A stretch of DNA of 64,000 nucleotides from Hyaloperonospora brassicae (GCA_947650285.1 CANTFL010001472.1:18513-82512); one strand, 5' to 3'; counted from the stretch's first letter, positions 1 to 12,734 are shown. Numbers and translations: made by a program. Notes: generated by a model not told the origin, from the letters alone.

Positions 1-349
1 TGACCGTTTACCTATGCCTCGATCGCGTTGGAGCTCTTCAAATGGTGAGTCACATATAAGTTGGTTCTATTGGATAGCCCCAAAGCGTACGTGACCGGTT
101 TCAGTCTTGTTTTATCGTAGCGATAGCGATTCATTATAATGTCACCGATCACTTCACCACAATTTTGCTACTCAAAAATGCTTGTGTGATTAGTCTTCTC
201 GTGACCAGCTGACATTAAATCGTTAAAATATCCAATCTACACTTTATGGATTTCTTCTACAATAATGTAATTTAGGAATTGAAAGCCTTTTATCTAAAGA
301 ACATGACGAGACATGTTCAGCAAGGTGACTTCTTTCACGGTTTGAGGCT

Positions 350-407
350 AATTCGCACTGAAAGTAATAATACATGTGCACAAGTGTTATTACTTTCAGT
401 GCGAATT
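350..407. repeat. Perfect 21-bp inverted repeat with 16-nt loop
   Basis: Positions 350-370 (AATTCGCACTGAAAGTAATA plus one A) are the exact reverse complement of 387-407, separated by 371-386. Transcribed from either strand this would fold into a perfect 21-bp hairpin. It could be a small fold-back element or a small-RNA precursor. No coding potential is seen around it. Confidence 0.8.
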
Positions 408-962
408 TTGGGACGCGTACACACCCATCATTGCATCCCAATTGTATGTGCAAGCCTCGACATCGAAACTACGATACAGATCGATATCTTTGGATATCAC
501 TCTGATACTACGCACGTTATAAAATACGTGCTTAGGTTCAGTTTTAAACTTGTAGGATTTTTTGAATTCATGTCGTAAATATCGCTACAAAATATGAAGA
601 AAAGCGCTAGTTGGAAAAGTAGCCAGTATTTACGAGTTCCCACATCGGAAATTAATGTATTAGGTCCCAAGAATACGAAGATTGCGACCTACCTACTTCT
701 GATACATGCATCCCACACTCATTAGCCCTGGTCCCATGACCTTATCAAGTTCATATATAGGAATCTTGAAATTGAGTGATACGATGACCATCATACCCAA
801 AATATCTAGATCATCACGATGAATGCATATCATAGTATCACGATAAATGATAACTAAAATTAACTTCAAAGAGTACAAGAGTGTAATACCGCCAATAACA
901 TTAGCATCAACATCAACATCGACTTAAAGAAAGAACAATGCGTTTTCTATATTCCAAAAAAG

Positions 963-1004
963 GAATGGACTTCTATTTATAAATAGAAGAACGTTTTTCC
1001 ATTC
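963..1004. repeat. 20-bp palindrome inside a longer hairpin
   Basis: CTTCTATTTATAAATAGAAG at 970-989 is a perfect palindrome. It is flanked by GAATGGA (963-969) and TCCATTC (998-1004), which pair to extend the hairpin with an unequal internal loop. This suits a small fold-back or MITE-like remnant. There is no gene nearby. Confidence 0.6.
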
Positions 1005-2934
1005 TTATATGTCAGATTTTCTATTTTTCCAATCTACCGCTTCCGTTAAAAAAAATTAAAAAAAAGAACAATAACTTTTGTGTGTGTGTCAGCAGAATTT
1101 ATACCTATAATTATCCAGTATATATGTCTCTGTGAATTTTGTGGAATGAAGAGATTATCGTCGTCATCTAGGAATACATAAATTTGCTTATCGTGTCGGG
1201 GTCGACGCAGAGATTTTTGCGTCGTTTTTAATCATCGCATGGGATTTCTTTTTCACTATTTCTGGGTTCTTCTTCCACGAAGACAGATCAGTAGCGTTTA
1301 TATACTGTGCGTCGAGATTAACGTCTGCAGTGAAAAAAAAGATTCATATAGGCTAGTTGGATCAGTTATAATATTTTTGATTTGGTGAGGTATATTCGTA
1401 TACGCGAACGACCCACTATATTCGGTATATTTTAACCATGGTTTTTGTGAGGTAGTGGCAGATTTTTCAGCTACTGTGGGATTCGTACTGCGATTGTCAC
1501 CCTCAGGGATTATTGTGCACAGTAAAAGGATTGAACCGGCAGTCATCATATTAAATATTAGCCTACTGCACCACTACTTATGGAAATTACCCCTTTAGAT
1601 CCAAAATTTTGTACTTACATATCACTCACACTCAGTTAAGGGTAGAGATGTATGCATGTTCGACGCGTGCAACATCTTTTATATGCCGAGTTCTGCTATT
1701 AGCAAAATTTAATTGACCTATTAAACGAAAGAACGCAATTTTTATTGAGGATTTGAAAACACGTATTGTATAGTAATCTATTTCCGATGTAGAAATTAGA
1801 CATCTTTAATCGCAATTCAATAGAATGAACACGATTTATATTAAGGTTGGCGAATATAGAAAGTATTGATCGAGTAAAAGTTCACAGATAAGACTTTTAA
1901 GAGGAACGGATTTATCGATGCAGACACGAGCACGAATCTTACCTGCCATCGAACCTGAAACACCGACAAGAATAACCCTATGATGAAACTATCAGCAGGC
2001 TCAATATTTCTCTCGTAATTGCCTTAAAAAAAACCGATACAAACTATATAGAACGGCTTCAATAAATATGCCTGAACCAGTGGAGGCTGCACTGGTGCAC
2101 TCTATATAGAGATTGGCTTATCGGTTGTCTAATTGCAAGTAACAATGCTCTTGTGTACAAAATTTTATTAGAATGGACAGGATACTACCCTCCTAAATGT
2201 CGTTTTACGTCCAAGATGACAATTGATTGGAGCATCGTAACAATTGAGCATGACCGTTATGACTGTGAATGAAGAAAGGTGGTTCAGCACCAGCGACTTC
2301 TGGACGTATAGTAGGCCGTTTCAAGATCGAGTGTGGGCACGTTGAATACCGATATATCATTGACACATTTTACTGATCTTGCTGGAATTGGTTGATAGTT
2401 GTATATGTCAAACTCAAAAGGTGTTATATCGCGGTCACCTTTGTAACATGTCGTCAGGTATACTACACAACGGGTCGCTGCGAAGTTGCGTTAAAAAGAT
2501 GGGCTTGTCCCCATTTTTTGAACGCGTATTTGACTAAAAAAACGATTGGCGCAAAAGTGCATCTACGATAACGTTTAGTCGTTCTGTACCATGCTTTGTT
2601 AATAGCTTATGCTGGCAAAGAACGAACGCTATATCGTCATTATTTGCAAAATGTGTCTGCTATTGTCATCGAGCTTGATCACAAATAGTTTTAAAACGAT
2701 AAATGTCTATCTTCGAAAGTATGGAAGATAATGAGCCGACGCATACTTCATGTCAAGCTACTTTTCTTAATACTACACGTATCTAGACTCTAATGGTTTG
2801 CGTCGAGCCCGAATGACACCAAATGTAGCGCTTTGCACCTTCTGTACCGTATTGCATCAACGCGTTCCCGATTTTATAAATTTCTGGGGTTACATACCAT
2901 ATGGAATGGTCTGAGACGGTTTTATATTTCTGAC

Positions 2935-2968
2935 AAAGTATTATAAATTGATATATTTATAATACTTT
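2935..2968. repeat. 14-bp perfect hairpin, AT-only loop region
   Basis: AAAGTATTATAAAT (2935-2948) is repeated as its exact reverse complement at 2955-2968 with a 6-nt loop. The sequence is AT-rich, so chance formation is less improbable than for the 350-407 hairpin. Confidence 0.5.
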
Positions 2969-4714
2969 GCCCAGAGTACTGATGTTCAGCATTACAACAT
3001 GTCTCTTTTTAATTCATTGTGCGAGCTATAAGTAAGCGGTCAGTTTGGCGCAGTTAAGGAGAAAATCTTGCAAGTGCGCCTAATTGCCGAAAAAAGTTGT
3101 ATTAGGCTCAACATCATTTGCCATTGACGAGATGGTGATCATCGTGATCGCTTGATCAGGGAGTACGTCATTTCTACCAAAGCTACACCAAAAAAAGGAT
3201 TGTAGTAATATTAAAGATTCATCCAATATATTTGCACGGACCTAGTTTCTTCTGTTATCGTGATCGGCGGATATATGGTATAAATGCTAGAACGATTGCA
3301 AGAATATTGCAGACATGGAGTCGCTAAATCACCAATTCGTGTTTTTGCTTATAGGATGTCTAGGGCCGAATGCATCGTAGTAGTAGCTCGCAGCAAAATT
3401 GCACACCGTTCTCAAAATGTGATGTTACATATCTTATAGGTCAAACAGATTCGTTAGAATCCCTTAAGACCTAGCTCGCTACTCCTAGCGTATTTGCTTA
3501 AGAGATAAATTGATAAGGACGGGATTTTTCGTTCATGCAGGAGGATGAGATCGAAGTTATGTATTAGAGGGATGAACAAAAAGACTGTTTTTTTATAGTT
3601 TGTCGAGGATGACGTCCTACATCGATAGCGGTTTATGTACCGATGTAGGCACAGTATATAATAATTGAATTCGTGCACTATTTGCCAGCATACTTGGATA
3701 ATCAACACAACAATGTTAAAAAAGATGGGAGTGGTTTGCCTCTAGTTTTTACATTTAAGTTGTGTATCCTTTATTTGTCGTTGAGGTAGTAAATACGACT
3801 TGATTACTTACTCTTTGAGGCCCAGATTTTTTCTTCTCGATATCTTGTCTGGTGTATTTTTCCTTTGCAAATCACAAGGCTAGATAAAAAATGCATTTCC
3901 TTTTTCTAAATAAACTTGTATCGATAACATTTACTTGTATACCCAGTGCGCAAAAGTTATTTTAGATAGGTATGAGTATCTTCATCAAGAATAATTTCGT
4001 CCAATGATCCTTATGGAACACGTAAGTGTTCTTTAAAGGTAATATCGACAAAGTATTGACTGCGTAAATATCCTCTTAGACGAGTGCGTTGATCGTTTGA
4101 ATCTTGTCGCGACGCAGATCTATCCTGTAACGTTTTATTTCAATCGTTACGAACCACAGTATCTCCAAATTGGAATTTCGAGACTCTATCAGATCAAGCT
4201 ATAAAGCGACTACACTAGGTCTGTCACTTATTGTGACTTGCAATGTTTCATTGTTGTCACGATAACAAATTTACTCAGAGAACAGGGTAGTCTTTCACTT
4301 GTATAATTTGCTCGAAGGATTTCTTATGTTATCACATCGTGACGCATTCCCTTAACGTCTTGGTGATGTGATAGAGTTACCGCAGCCAGTCACATTATGA
4401 TAGACTCTTCGGTAGACCCAGATTTTCCTTTGGTGCCGCTTCTGAAAAATGATATCTTTTTTTAATAAATGTTCTTTCTTTTAGAATGCCTCGATGGCCC
4501 GGCCATATAAAATCATTCGTGTGCTGAACCTTAGTCCATGCAAAAGTTATCACATCAACTAGTAGCTTGCCGAAGCGTAGCGGGGAGCTAAAGTGGGGTC
4601 TTGTGTGTTCGATCTCAATGTTGTACCACAGAAGAGACCAACGTATCAGTCATAAAGCATTGTAAGGCTTATAACCGCTCCATATATGACATCGGTTTAG
4701 ATATGCGCTACCAG

Positions 4715-5010
4715 CTGGTCCATGCCTCCTACTGCTTGGGCTATTGAAGGTCAATGATGACATCGAATTTATCATCTGAATGTAGGACAGTATTATCACA
4801 ATGTAGCGTTATTCACGAAGCGTATATTAAATCATGAATGGTTGTATATCTGCTTTTACTGATAAGCGTGCTGTAGGGCGCAATGATGTCCTCGCTTGAA
4901 GGGTCTCGCGCTCAACAAGCAGTAGACTAAGGTCCTCCAGCGATCGGCGTCGAAATACATTGCTTGACGTGTAACAGTAAGTTAGGGCTCAACGTGGCAT
5001 GCCTTTTGTC
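4715..5010 (-). pseudogene. Ty3/Gypsy protease-region relic
   Basis: Read on the minus strand, short blocks match the protease part of the G1 element at 51480-51740 in the same order. Examples are the block around GATGACATCGAATTTATCATC (4753-4773), corresponding to the Asp-rich end of the protease, and a block ending TCTCGCGCTCAAC (4906-4918), corresponding to the segment before it. The frame is destroyed by many indels. This looks like an old, unrelated insertion rather than part of the later elements. The similarity was judged by eye and the ends are approximate. Confidence 0.45.
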
Positions 5011-5772
5011 AATATTATCTGCAAGACGGTGAGGGACATTTTTTCACCAGGGGCAGCAACACGTTAATTCGGCATGTTAATATTTACCTTCGTCAAGAAG
5101 CCTACAGAGTCTTGACGTCGTTAGATCAGCAAGGTGATCCACTCTGCTTCCCTCGACCAGGTTTGATAGATCCGCTACCTTATTGTGACATTGCATCAGC
5201 TTCGGAATCGCTTCCTGGCCCCGTATTGGTCGACGGAAGTTCGCTACGTAATACTGCTGGCAGCATTAGATTTGTGCAATACGTATGTAGGCGTAGTACC
5301 CTGTGATTTGAATGATTTAATGGAAAAATCTTTTACATTTAGGAAGTGACAATTTCTCTATTCGTCACGTAGGATTGAACTAGTTGTTTCGAACTCCGCC
5401 CACTTGTAGCATCGGGGGACGATAGGACCTAAATTCGATGCTAGGCTATTTCAGAATAAATACATTCTGTTCCACCACTCAGAATGCGTATTCTTCCGTA
5501 TCTATTACGTAATAGAACAAGTAAGTTTATAAGAAGATAGACTATATACATTGAATAAACCTTGGCATCAACTCGTATATATGAAACGTATTGGCTGTAA
5601 GGTGGCGAATGGTCTGAACGTGAGCATGCACGCCACGATTAAGCTACCTGAGGATAAAGAGCTCTGACTATAAATGAATCTGGTTTGCGGCGACTAAAAC
5701 GTTGGTCCGAGATAGGGTTAATAATGCCTCTTTTTACTCAATCGTCAAGGTTCGTGAAGCTAAAAATTTAAG

Positions 5773-6307
5773 TGTAGCGGAGCTACACAGCTCCTTAAGT
5801 CAGAGGAAGACTTAACGCTCTTACGAGCAACTTTAATTCTACAAACCCGACTCAAATAGTCGACAGCTCCGAGAGCTAAGGGTTGGTTCAAAGAACCCGA
5901 CTCAAAGAGTCGAAAAGCTCAGAGAGCTTACGGTCCCTGTTCCAGGGGGGACCAAATGATTCAGAGAATCAAACGCACTGATTGCACAAGGAGTAGCTGC
6001 CTTAACAAGGAGCTGCTACTTCCTTACGATCGCAAGACGCCTCACAGAGGCACGTGGCTTTTGTTGATCAAAATGGGAACTGAATTTTATTTCTTTTTTA
6101 ACCTAAAAGAACACCGTAGAACAAAGTAATTAACCTACTCACTTATATCCTAAATAATCCAATTAAAAGATCGCGTAATCAGTGGTTGACAGACATCAGT
6201 CTTCAACAATTGATACTTGTGTTCTAATATTACTTTAAAAGGGGATCCCATCCCTTGTGTGTACCACACCTATTTTCTTCTACCAGTCGACGTGTAACCC
6301 CGTTCCA
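5773..6307 (-). mobile_element. G2-type solo LTR
   Basis: A 535-bp LTR in reverse orientation: it opens TGTAGCGGAGCTACACAGCT and closes with the complement of the G2 start (GTGTAACCCCGTTCCA, normally ...CCCCGTTACA). It is flanked by a perfect 5-bp duplication, TTAAG at 5768-5772 and 6308-6312. No internal element sequence adjoins either side, so it is a solo LTR left by LTR-LTR recombination. The same LTR sits at the mirror position in the right arm (22664-23198), there with internal sequence attached. Confidence 0.85.
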
Positions 6308-6862
6308 TTAAGACCTAAGTTGTATTGATATGCTCGGTCGATTTTGACAAAGCAAACGAAGCAACTATCTATAATGAGGATGCGAATATCTTTATGGTGG
6401 CATTCGAATTGATATGGAATCCCAGTTGATTATCTTCCTAGTAACCGAAGATTCATTTTCTTAAGTTTATAAAAATGTATCTTTATTTAGGATCTTAAGG
6501 TCTCTTTGATGGCTTTCAAATCGATATGACATTTAAAAGAGGTTATTTCTGGTAATCGAAGATATTTTTTACGACGCTTTCAGGTCAACGCGCGTGCGTT
6601 GACCCGCTAGGTGCAGTCTAACATTACTGCTGACTCATCAATTCAAAGTGTTGGATATCCTATTCACTTGAAAGCTCTGACTGTGGAGCACCTTGGTGGT
6701 AAGAAATGTTACTTTATAACTCTACGCGTCGAATTTGTGCTGGAAGAACTTGGTATTGCGGCATGTACTTATCGCCTTTCATAGCAAACCGGATGGCCCA
6801 TTTGATGTCACTCAAACGCGCGAATACCTTACGCTTGGCATGAAAGCGATCCTGTTTTCTTC

Positions 6863-7057
6863 GTGTTGGATGAAAAACACGTAGTCGTTGGACAGATCAC
6901 AAAGTGCTGCCATTTAAACGGGGCACTCTGCGCTTGTAACCGCACAGAACAAGCTGCCTACACTGAAACAGTGACGGAACGTGCCTCGCAACCCTACGTC
7001 CACGGCATGTGCATAGGAAGGCCTATCTTCTATACGGACGCATACATAGAAAGGTAA
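6863..7057 (+). other. Unknown 64-codon frame, IR1 left arm
   Basis: A short open frame whose mirror copy in the right arm (21914-22108, minus) is also open with few substitutions: EKH becomes GKY near the start, GALCAC becomes GALYAC, and MCIGR becomes MCRGR. The upstream sequence from about 6650 reads partly in frame (VGYPIHLKAL) but is broken in both arms. I recognise no family. It may be part of an ancient gene caught in the palindrome, or chance. Confidence 0.25.
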
Positions 7058-7868
7058 GACTATAATTGTGTTCAATGCAGTCGAATATCCTATAGCACAA
7101 TTTCTTCTAGTCAAATGGATCAACTGCAAACTCCAAATCATTATTTCGTTGAACGCCAATTGTTGCGTGTCTAGCAGCGATTAATGGCTAAGTTACTTGA
7201 TATGATGGACTGCACTAAAAAGTACGATTTTACGCGGCGTAGTCCTTCAGATCACCCCGGTGTGGGCTACGAGTGCAGTGACACTGTTATAATTTCTTAG
7301 AGGGTCCTCACCCCGTATTCCACTGTGGGAATTTGAGGTCAGTAGGGCTTCCATCCGACCCAAAGTAATACATACCTAAGGTGCGGGTTGGTAGGGCGGT
7401 CACCCATTGGCTGTTTGCTCGTCTAATATGTTTGTCTATCTCCGGCGCCTGTAACCGTACCCGCCCCCCGTGGGTATCGATCCAGGTACTCCTCCCGGTA
7501 CCAGATTCAGTGGCACTAACCAGTAAGTAGAGAGGTGTCGATATTACCCAATGCAGTTTACACTCCTATAATATTAGGCTTGCGAGGTACGTATTGGAGA
7601 ATATAATTTTTAAGACGATATTCATATTGACCCAATTTTAGTTTGAACTACACGAAACAAACTTATCTTCTCAACCACCGACTACAAGTCCTGCTGAATT
7701 TAATTTGTTCAATGAATTAGCGAGCTTCGGCTTGGTCACATCTGCAGCATCTGTCCCGTCTCGAGCGCTTTCACACGCTTGTTGAGCAATATGCTCGTAG
7801 CTTTCCGATATCAGTAAAGGCTACCACTGTGCTCGATCAGCGCAGCTTCAAGAAAGGATGCAGAATAG

Positions 7869-8060
7869 GTGCAATGTTCTTGCAAAGAAGTTGCGAAATA
7901 TCACGTTGCAGCTGTTAGCCGCATCCAGTGGCTCTACGATTTGAAGGAACGTGGTCATTCAAGTCAATTACTGAAGTACGCGCTGATGGGACCCAATGGC
8001 GTAATTTTTGACAGTTTCGGTGATGCACTGCCTATTATAGCAAATGTAGAAAAAATGTAA
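7869..8060 (+). other. Unknown 63-codon frame, IR1 left arm
   Basis: This frame is open in both arms (mirror 12543-12734, minus). The protein-like segment YDLKERGHSSQ...KYALM is preserved with conservative changes. No recognisable domain is present. The frame has no convincing start context and ends in a natural stop in both arms. It may be a fragment of a decayed gene or an exon. Confidence 0.25.
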
Positions 8061-8534
8061 GACGTGCCAATCGGCCAAATTTTTGCTCTAATTGCCAGCG
8101 CTGTGATCCATCACACGCTCAGTATAATTGACTCTTCGTCTGTGCAGTGAGTCACACGGCCTGCACGCTCCCGTTGCAGCTATATTGCACTCGCATTGCG
8201 ATTCTCACTAAGGGATCGTTCCATCGATGATCCGTTACTCAATCTACGGCTACTCGTGGCAGCGGTGCGTACATCGACGTAATATCGATGTAACCTGCAC
8301 TGACATCACAAGGCGCTTAGTCCAAAACCTTTATAAACCTCAAGGTCCTCGTAGAACGTAAATGTATATTCCCCAGGTAAGAATTTAAAATGTTATGGTC
8401 TCAGTGACGCACTGTTGAACTTCCCGACCTTGCCGGGACGAGGCGATTGGGCCACCAGCGTAGATGAGACTTTATACACGAGAGGAGCCACCACTACGCT
8501 ATGAAGCTCTCGGCAAGCTATTGTCCAGGTCTCC

Positions 8535-8759
8535 GTGACTCAGGTGAGTAGAGCCACCGACTCAACACGCTTCGTGCCTTTCAAGTCACTTACTTGGAAT
8601 GTAGCTGCCGCGCTGATGAACTTTGCCTGTCTTTTGGAGAAGAGAAAAGGCGTTGGAACACTGAGTGTGAAGCTTAACAAGACAGTTATAGTCTCAACAC
8701 CTGCGGTCAAGGACTTTTCTTCGGCAGCGTTTCCATTATTGCCACTTTTCGATACTTGA
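8535..8759 (+). other. Unknown 74-codon frame, IR1 left arm
   Basis: This frame matches the mirror frame at 11841-12068 over nearly its whole length (shared MTQVSRATDSTRFVPFKSL start), with only about four residue differences and one extra codon in the mirror. No family is recognised. Conservation of an open frame across both arms is suggestive, but the arms are so similar overall that it is weak evidence for selection. Confidence 0.25.
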
Positions 8760-9911
8760 TGAGATCGTAGTGGACCGCGGCGATGAAGGGATGCCGCTTG
8801 TTCTTATCGGGGCATTCTGACTATAATATATTATTTCTAGCGAGTCGTAGCTGCACTTAGCTATCGACAAACAAAATGGTTGAGTACTGCTCTTCGTCTA
8901 TTGACCACGTCAGGCACGCTAGCTCATTATATTGCAAGAGGCAGGACTGCAAGTGTTGCGTGTCATTTGAAGCGTATCGGAAGCTACTCATCTGATGCAC
9001 AATACTTCGCTGCCGTTTTGTATTTGAAGTCGTGGCGTTATTTATGTGAAGTGTCAAGATCTGCCTATCCTTTGCAACTACATCATGCATGTACTACGGT
9101 AGATCAACGTGATCCGAGAAACGAATATGTGTAGCTTTATACACCTCCACTACGTATTGAGTGGCAATCGTCGCACCTACGCGCAGTACTGACGTCTGGG
9201 GCCCGAATGGGACCTACCAGCCAGACGTTCCGACACTCATTTGATGATCCGCTCAGCAAACGTTTCTATTCTACCAATGGCAGGGGGTCAACACAAACGG
9301 AAGCTGCTGTCTTCTTGGTGATTAACTTGACTGTTGTTTCAGTATTTCATTCTTGACATTGCATATCAAGTTGCTTGGCATCAAGAATGCAACGGAGAGC
9401 TGATCATGTAAATTACAGCACCCTCTAGTCATTGTGCACACGGATTTGACAGCGACGCCTGTCCTACATTCCAATAGCTCATTCATAGCTTACTGATAAG
9501 TCTAAACGGTAAATTACGATCATGGTAAGCGTACTTGGCACACCTAGCATTACCCTGCGCCAGTCGATGCTCAGTTTATCCGGATGCATTTGATATCGTA
9601 CAGCAAAGAGAAGTACTGCCACCATTTCGTCCAGATTGCGTACCGAACACAGCAGCCGCAGTTGTAGAGAGTCTACTCGGCAGTCATACGTATGATTGAC
9701 GCAGCATCTCATACATTGATCCTCCGAGCCACGGACGTGCCATTGGAGGCGATGCTGATTTAATCCGATGGACCTTGTTGATTATTTGCGAAAGTCAATT
9801 GTAGCCTTCAAATTTGTCAAGTCTCAAAAATGAGTTGGGACGTGTATAATTCATTAAAGTAGGGAAACGTTGACCACCCCCCAGGTGGTCGTTCACCAGC
9901 CCCAACCCTGT

Positions 9912-10640
9912 ATTTTACTGTAGTGTCTTGCTTTCCATGTTGTTTTTTGACCATTATTATCAAACATCATATATTGCTCAATACTGGCCGATAACCCCAA
10001 CACTATAGTTGTCACTTTTTTCTTTAGCCCACACGCTTTGCTTTTCACCTGTTGAAAGAATTTATTCAGCGCTCAAATACCAGCCAGTCGTTCTCATATG
10101 GCTCTGCTACCACCTGCTGTACGTACGATACGCTGGAGCAAGCCATTTATTTTGGTGCCCAGCGTATCCAGACTCCGTATACGGGTTACGTTATCGATGA
10201 AAGATCTTAATGGCTCTTATCAGACGCCACATGGAGCCACTACCAACATCAAATTACACGTTGGTCTATTTAGTCAATTTAACAGGTATTACGACGAGTG
10301 AATTACCTCTTGATAGATCTCTGCGGCTGGATTGAAGTCACTTTCTAATATAGTGTTGTTCAATGCCTTCGTCATAGTGCCCATGCAGGATAATCGCTAC
10401 AAGCCCAACCTGTTCCAGAATCGCTCGTATTTAGATTTCATTTGACCGAGTAATGGCTTGGTCAAATGAAGCTGCTGAATAATAAATTACCAAACATTAC
10501 CGACTTATAGACATGTATACATTGTTCAGATTTAGTACTCAATCATTTGTAAATGAGATTATAAATTACTTCTGAGACCGGCGTTATATTCTCAAATTTA
10601 CCAAAGAGACGAGTTATATCGAGTATAATTCGGTAATATA
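9912..10640. other. IR1 central spacer, unique sequence
   Basis: About 730 bp present only once between the palindrome arms. The inner arm edges carry the motif GACCACC...GGTGGTC followed by a C/G-rich tract. Two overlapping short frames lie in it (10009-10200 and 10098-10301). The second contains WSKPFILVPS...RIRV, faintly like the start of a Ty3/Gypsy reverse transcriptase, but this is too weak to call. Nothing else is seen. Confidence 0.5.
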
Positions 10641-11840
10641 TAGGGGTGGGGGCTTGTGAACGACCACCTGGGGGGTGGTCAACGTTTCCCTACTTTAACG
10701 AATTATACACGTCCCAACTCATTTTTGAGACTTGACAAATTTGAAGGCTACAATTGACTTTCGCAAATAATCAACAAGGTCCATCGGATTAAATCAGCAT
10801 CGCCTCCAATGGCACGTCCATGGCTCGGAGCATCAATGTATGAGATGCTGCGTCAATCATACGTATGACTGCCGAGTAGACTCTCTACAACTGCGGCTGC
10901 TGTGTTCGGTACGCAATCTGGACGAAATGGTGGCAGTACTTCTCTTTGCTGTACGATATCAAATGCATCCGGATAAACTGAGCATCGACTGGCCAGGGTA
11001 ATGCTAGGTGTGCCAAGTACGCTTACCATGATCGTAATTTACCGTTTAGGCTTATCAGTAAGCTATGAATGAGCTATTGGAATGTATGACAGGCGTCGCT
11101 GTCAAATCCGTGTGCACAATGACTAGAGGGTGCTGCAATTTACATGATCAGCTCTCCGTTGCATTCTTGATGCCAAGCAACTTGATATGCAATATCAAGA
11201 ATGAAATACTGAATCAACAGTCAAGTTAATCACCAAGAAGACAGCAGCTTCCGTTTGTGTTGACCCCCTGCCGTTGGTAGAATAGAAACGTTTGCTGAGC
11301 GGATCATCAAATGAGTGTCGGAACGTCTGGCTGGGAGGTCCCATTCGGGCCCCAGACGTCAGTACTGCGCGTAGGTGCGACGATTGCCACTCAATGCGTA
11401 GTGCAGGTGTATAAAGCTGCACATATTCGTTTCTCGGAGCATGTTGATCTACCGTAGTACATGTATGATGTAGTTACAAAGGATAGGCAAATCTTAACAC
11501 TTCACATAAATAACGCCACGACTTCAAATACAAAAGTTTAGCTGCAACGAAATGTCACTAACTAGTATATAGAATTCACCTGCGCACTATATTGCGGCAG
11601 CGAAGTGTTGTGCATTAGATGAGTAGCTTCCGATACGCTTCAAATGACACGCAACACTTGCAGTCCTGCCTCTTGCAATATAATGAGCTAGCGTGCCTCC
11701 AATAGACGAAGAGCAGTACTCAACCATTTTGTTTGTCGATAGCTAAGTGCAGCTACGACTCGCTAGAAATAATATATTATAGCCAGAATGCCCCGATAAG
11801 AACAAGCGGCATCCCTTCATCGCCGCGGTCCACTACGATC

Positions 11841-12068
11841 TCATCGAGTATCGAAAAGTGGCAATAATGGAAACGCTGCCAAAGAAAAGTCCTTGACCGC
11901 AGGGGTTGGGACTATAACTGTCTTGTTAAGCTTCACACTCAGTGTTCCAACGCCTTTTCTCTGCTCCAAAAGACAGGCAAAGTTCATCAGCGCGGCAGCT
12001 ACATTCCAAGTAAGTGACTTGAAAGGCACGAAGCGTGTTGAGTCGGTGGCTCTACTCACCTGAGTCAC
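11841..12068 (-). other. Unknown 75-codon frame, IR1 right arm
   Basis: Mirror of the frame at 8535-8759. It differs by a few substitutions (for example K to Q, S to P, S to L) and by reading one codon further. No family is recognised. It is listed because it stays open in both arms. Confidence 0.25.
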
Positions 12069-12542
12069 GGAGACCTGGACAATAGCTTGCCGAGAGCTTC
12101 ATAGCGTAGTGGTGGCTCCTCTCGTGTATAAAGTCTCATCTGCGCCGGTGGCCCAATCGCCTCGTCCCGGCAAGGTCGGGAAGCTCAACAGTGCGTCACT
12201 GAGACCATAACATTTTAAATTCTTACCTGGGGAATATACATTTACGTTCTACGAGGACCTTGAGGTTTATAAAGGTTTTGGACTAAGCGCCTTGTGATGT
12301 CAGTGCAGGTTACATCGATATTACGTCGATGTACGCACCGCTGCCACGAGTAGCCGTAGATTGAGTAACGGATCATCGATGGAACGATCCCTTAGTGAGA
12401 ATCGCAATGCGAGTGCAATATAGCTGCAACGGGAGCGTGCAGGCCGTGTGACTCACTGCACAGACGAAGAGTCAATTATACTGAGCGTGTGATGGATCAC
12501 AGCGCTGGCAATTAGAGCAAAAATTTGGCCGATTGGCACGTC

Positions 12543-12734
12543 TTACATTTTTTCTACATTTGCTATAATAGGCAGTGCATCACCGAAACTGTCAAAAATT
12601 ACGCCATTAGGTTCCATCAGCGCGTACTTCAGTGATTGACTTGAATGACCACGTTCCTTCAAATCGTAGATCCACTGGATGCGGCTACCAGCTAGAACGT
12701 GATATTTCGCAACTTCTTTGCAAGAACATTGCAC
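12543..12734 (-). other. Unknown 63-codon frame, IR1 right arm
   Basis: Mirror of 7869-8060 with conservative changes (AAVSRIQW against LAGSRIQW, ALMGPNG against ALMEPNG). The G1 element is inserted only 28 bp upstream of its start, so any longer gene has been cut on this side. Confidence 0.25.

Larger units (their letters stand above)
1..5772. other. AT-rich stretch without genes
   Basis: No open frame here exceeds about 100 codons and none shows a motif I recognise. The composition is visibly AT-rich with many short A and T runs, unlike the retroelement DNA further right. The only structure I can support is three short hairpins and a decayed Ty3/Gypsy protease relic near 4.7-5.0 kb, listed separately. 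The rest may be very old transposon debris or intergenic DNA; I see nothing else in it. Confidence 0.6.
5773..9911 (+). repeat. IR1 left arm of giant palindrome
   Basis: About 4.1 kb that reappears, inverted, between 10641 and 23198. Matching landmarks, read as reverse complements, are 9840-9900 with 10660-10720, 9180-9360 with 11160-11360, 8535-8759 with 11841-12068, 7869-8060 with 12543-12734, and 6863-7057 with 21914-22108. Small substitutions and indels separate the arms, so the duplication is not brand new. The outer end coincides with the end of a G2 LTR. The arm carries no recognisable transposase; three short frames conserved between the arms are listed separately. Confidence 0.85.

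Noticed and set aside
10009..10301. Reverse transcriptase-like WSKPFILVPS in the IR1 spacer
   Set aside because: A single weak motif with no YxDD or other RT block around it; not enough to call an element.
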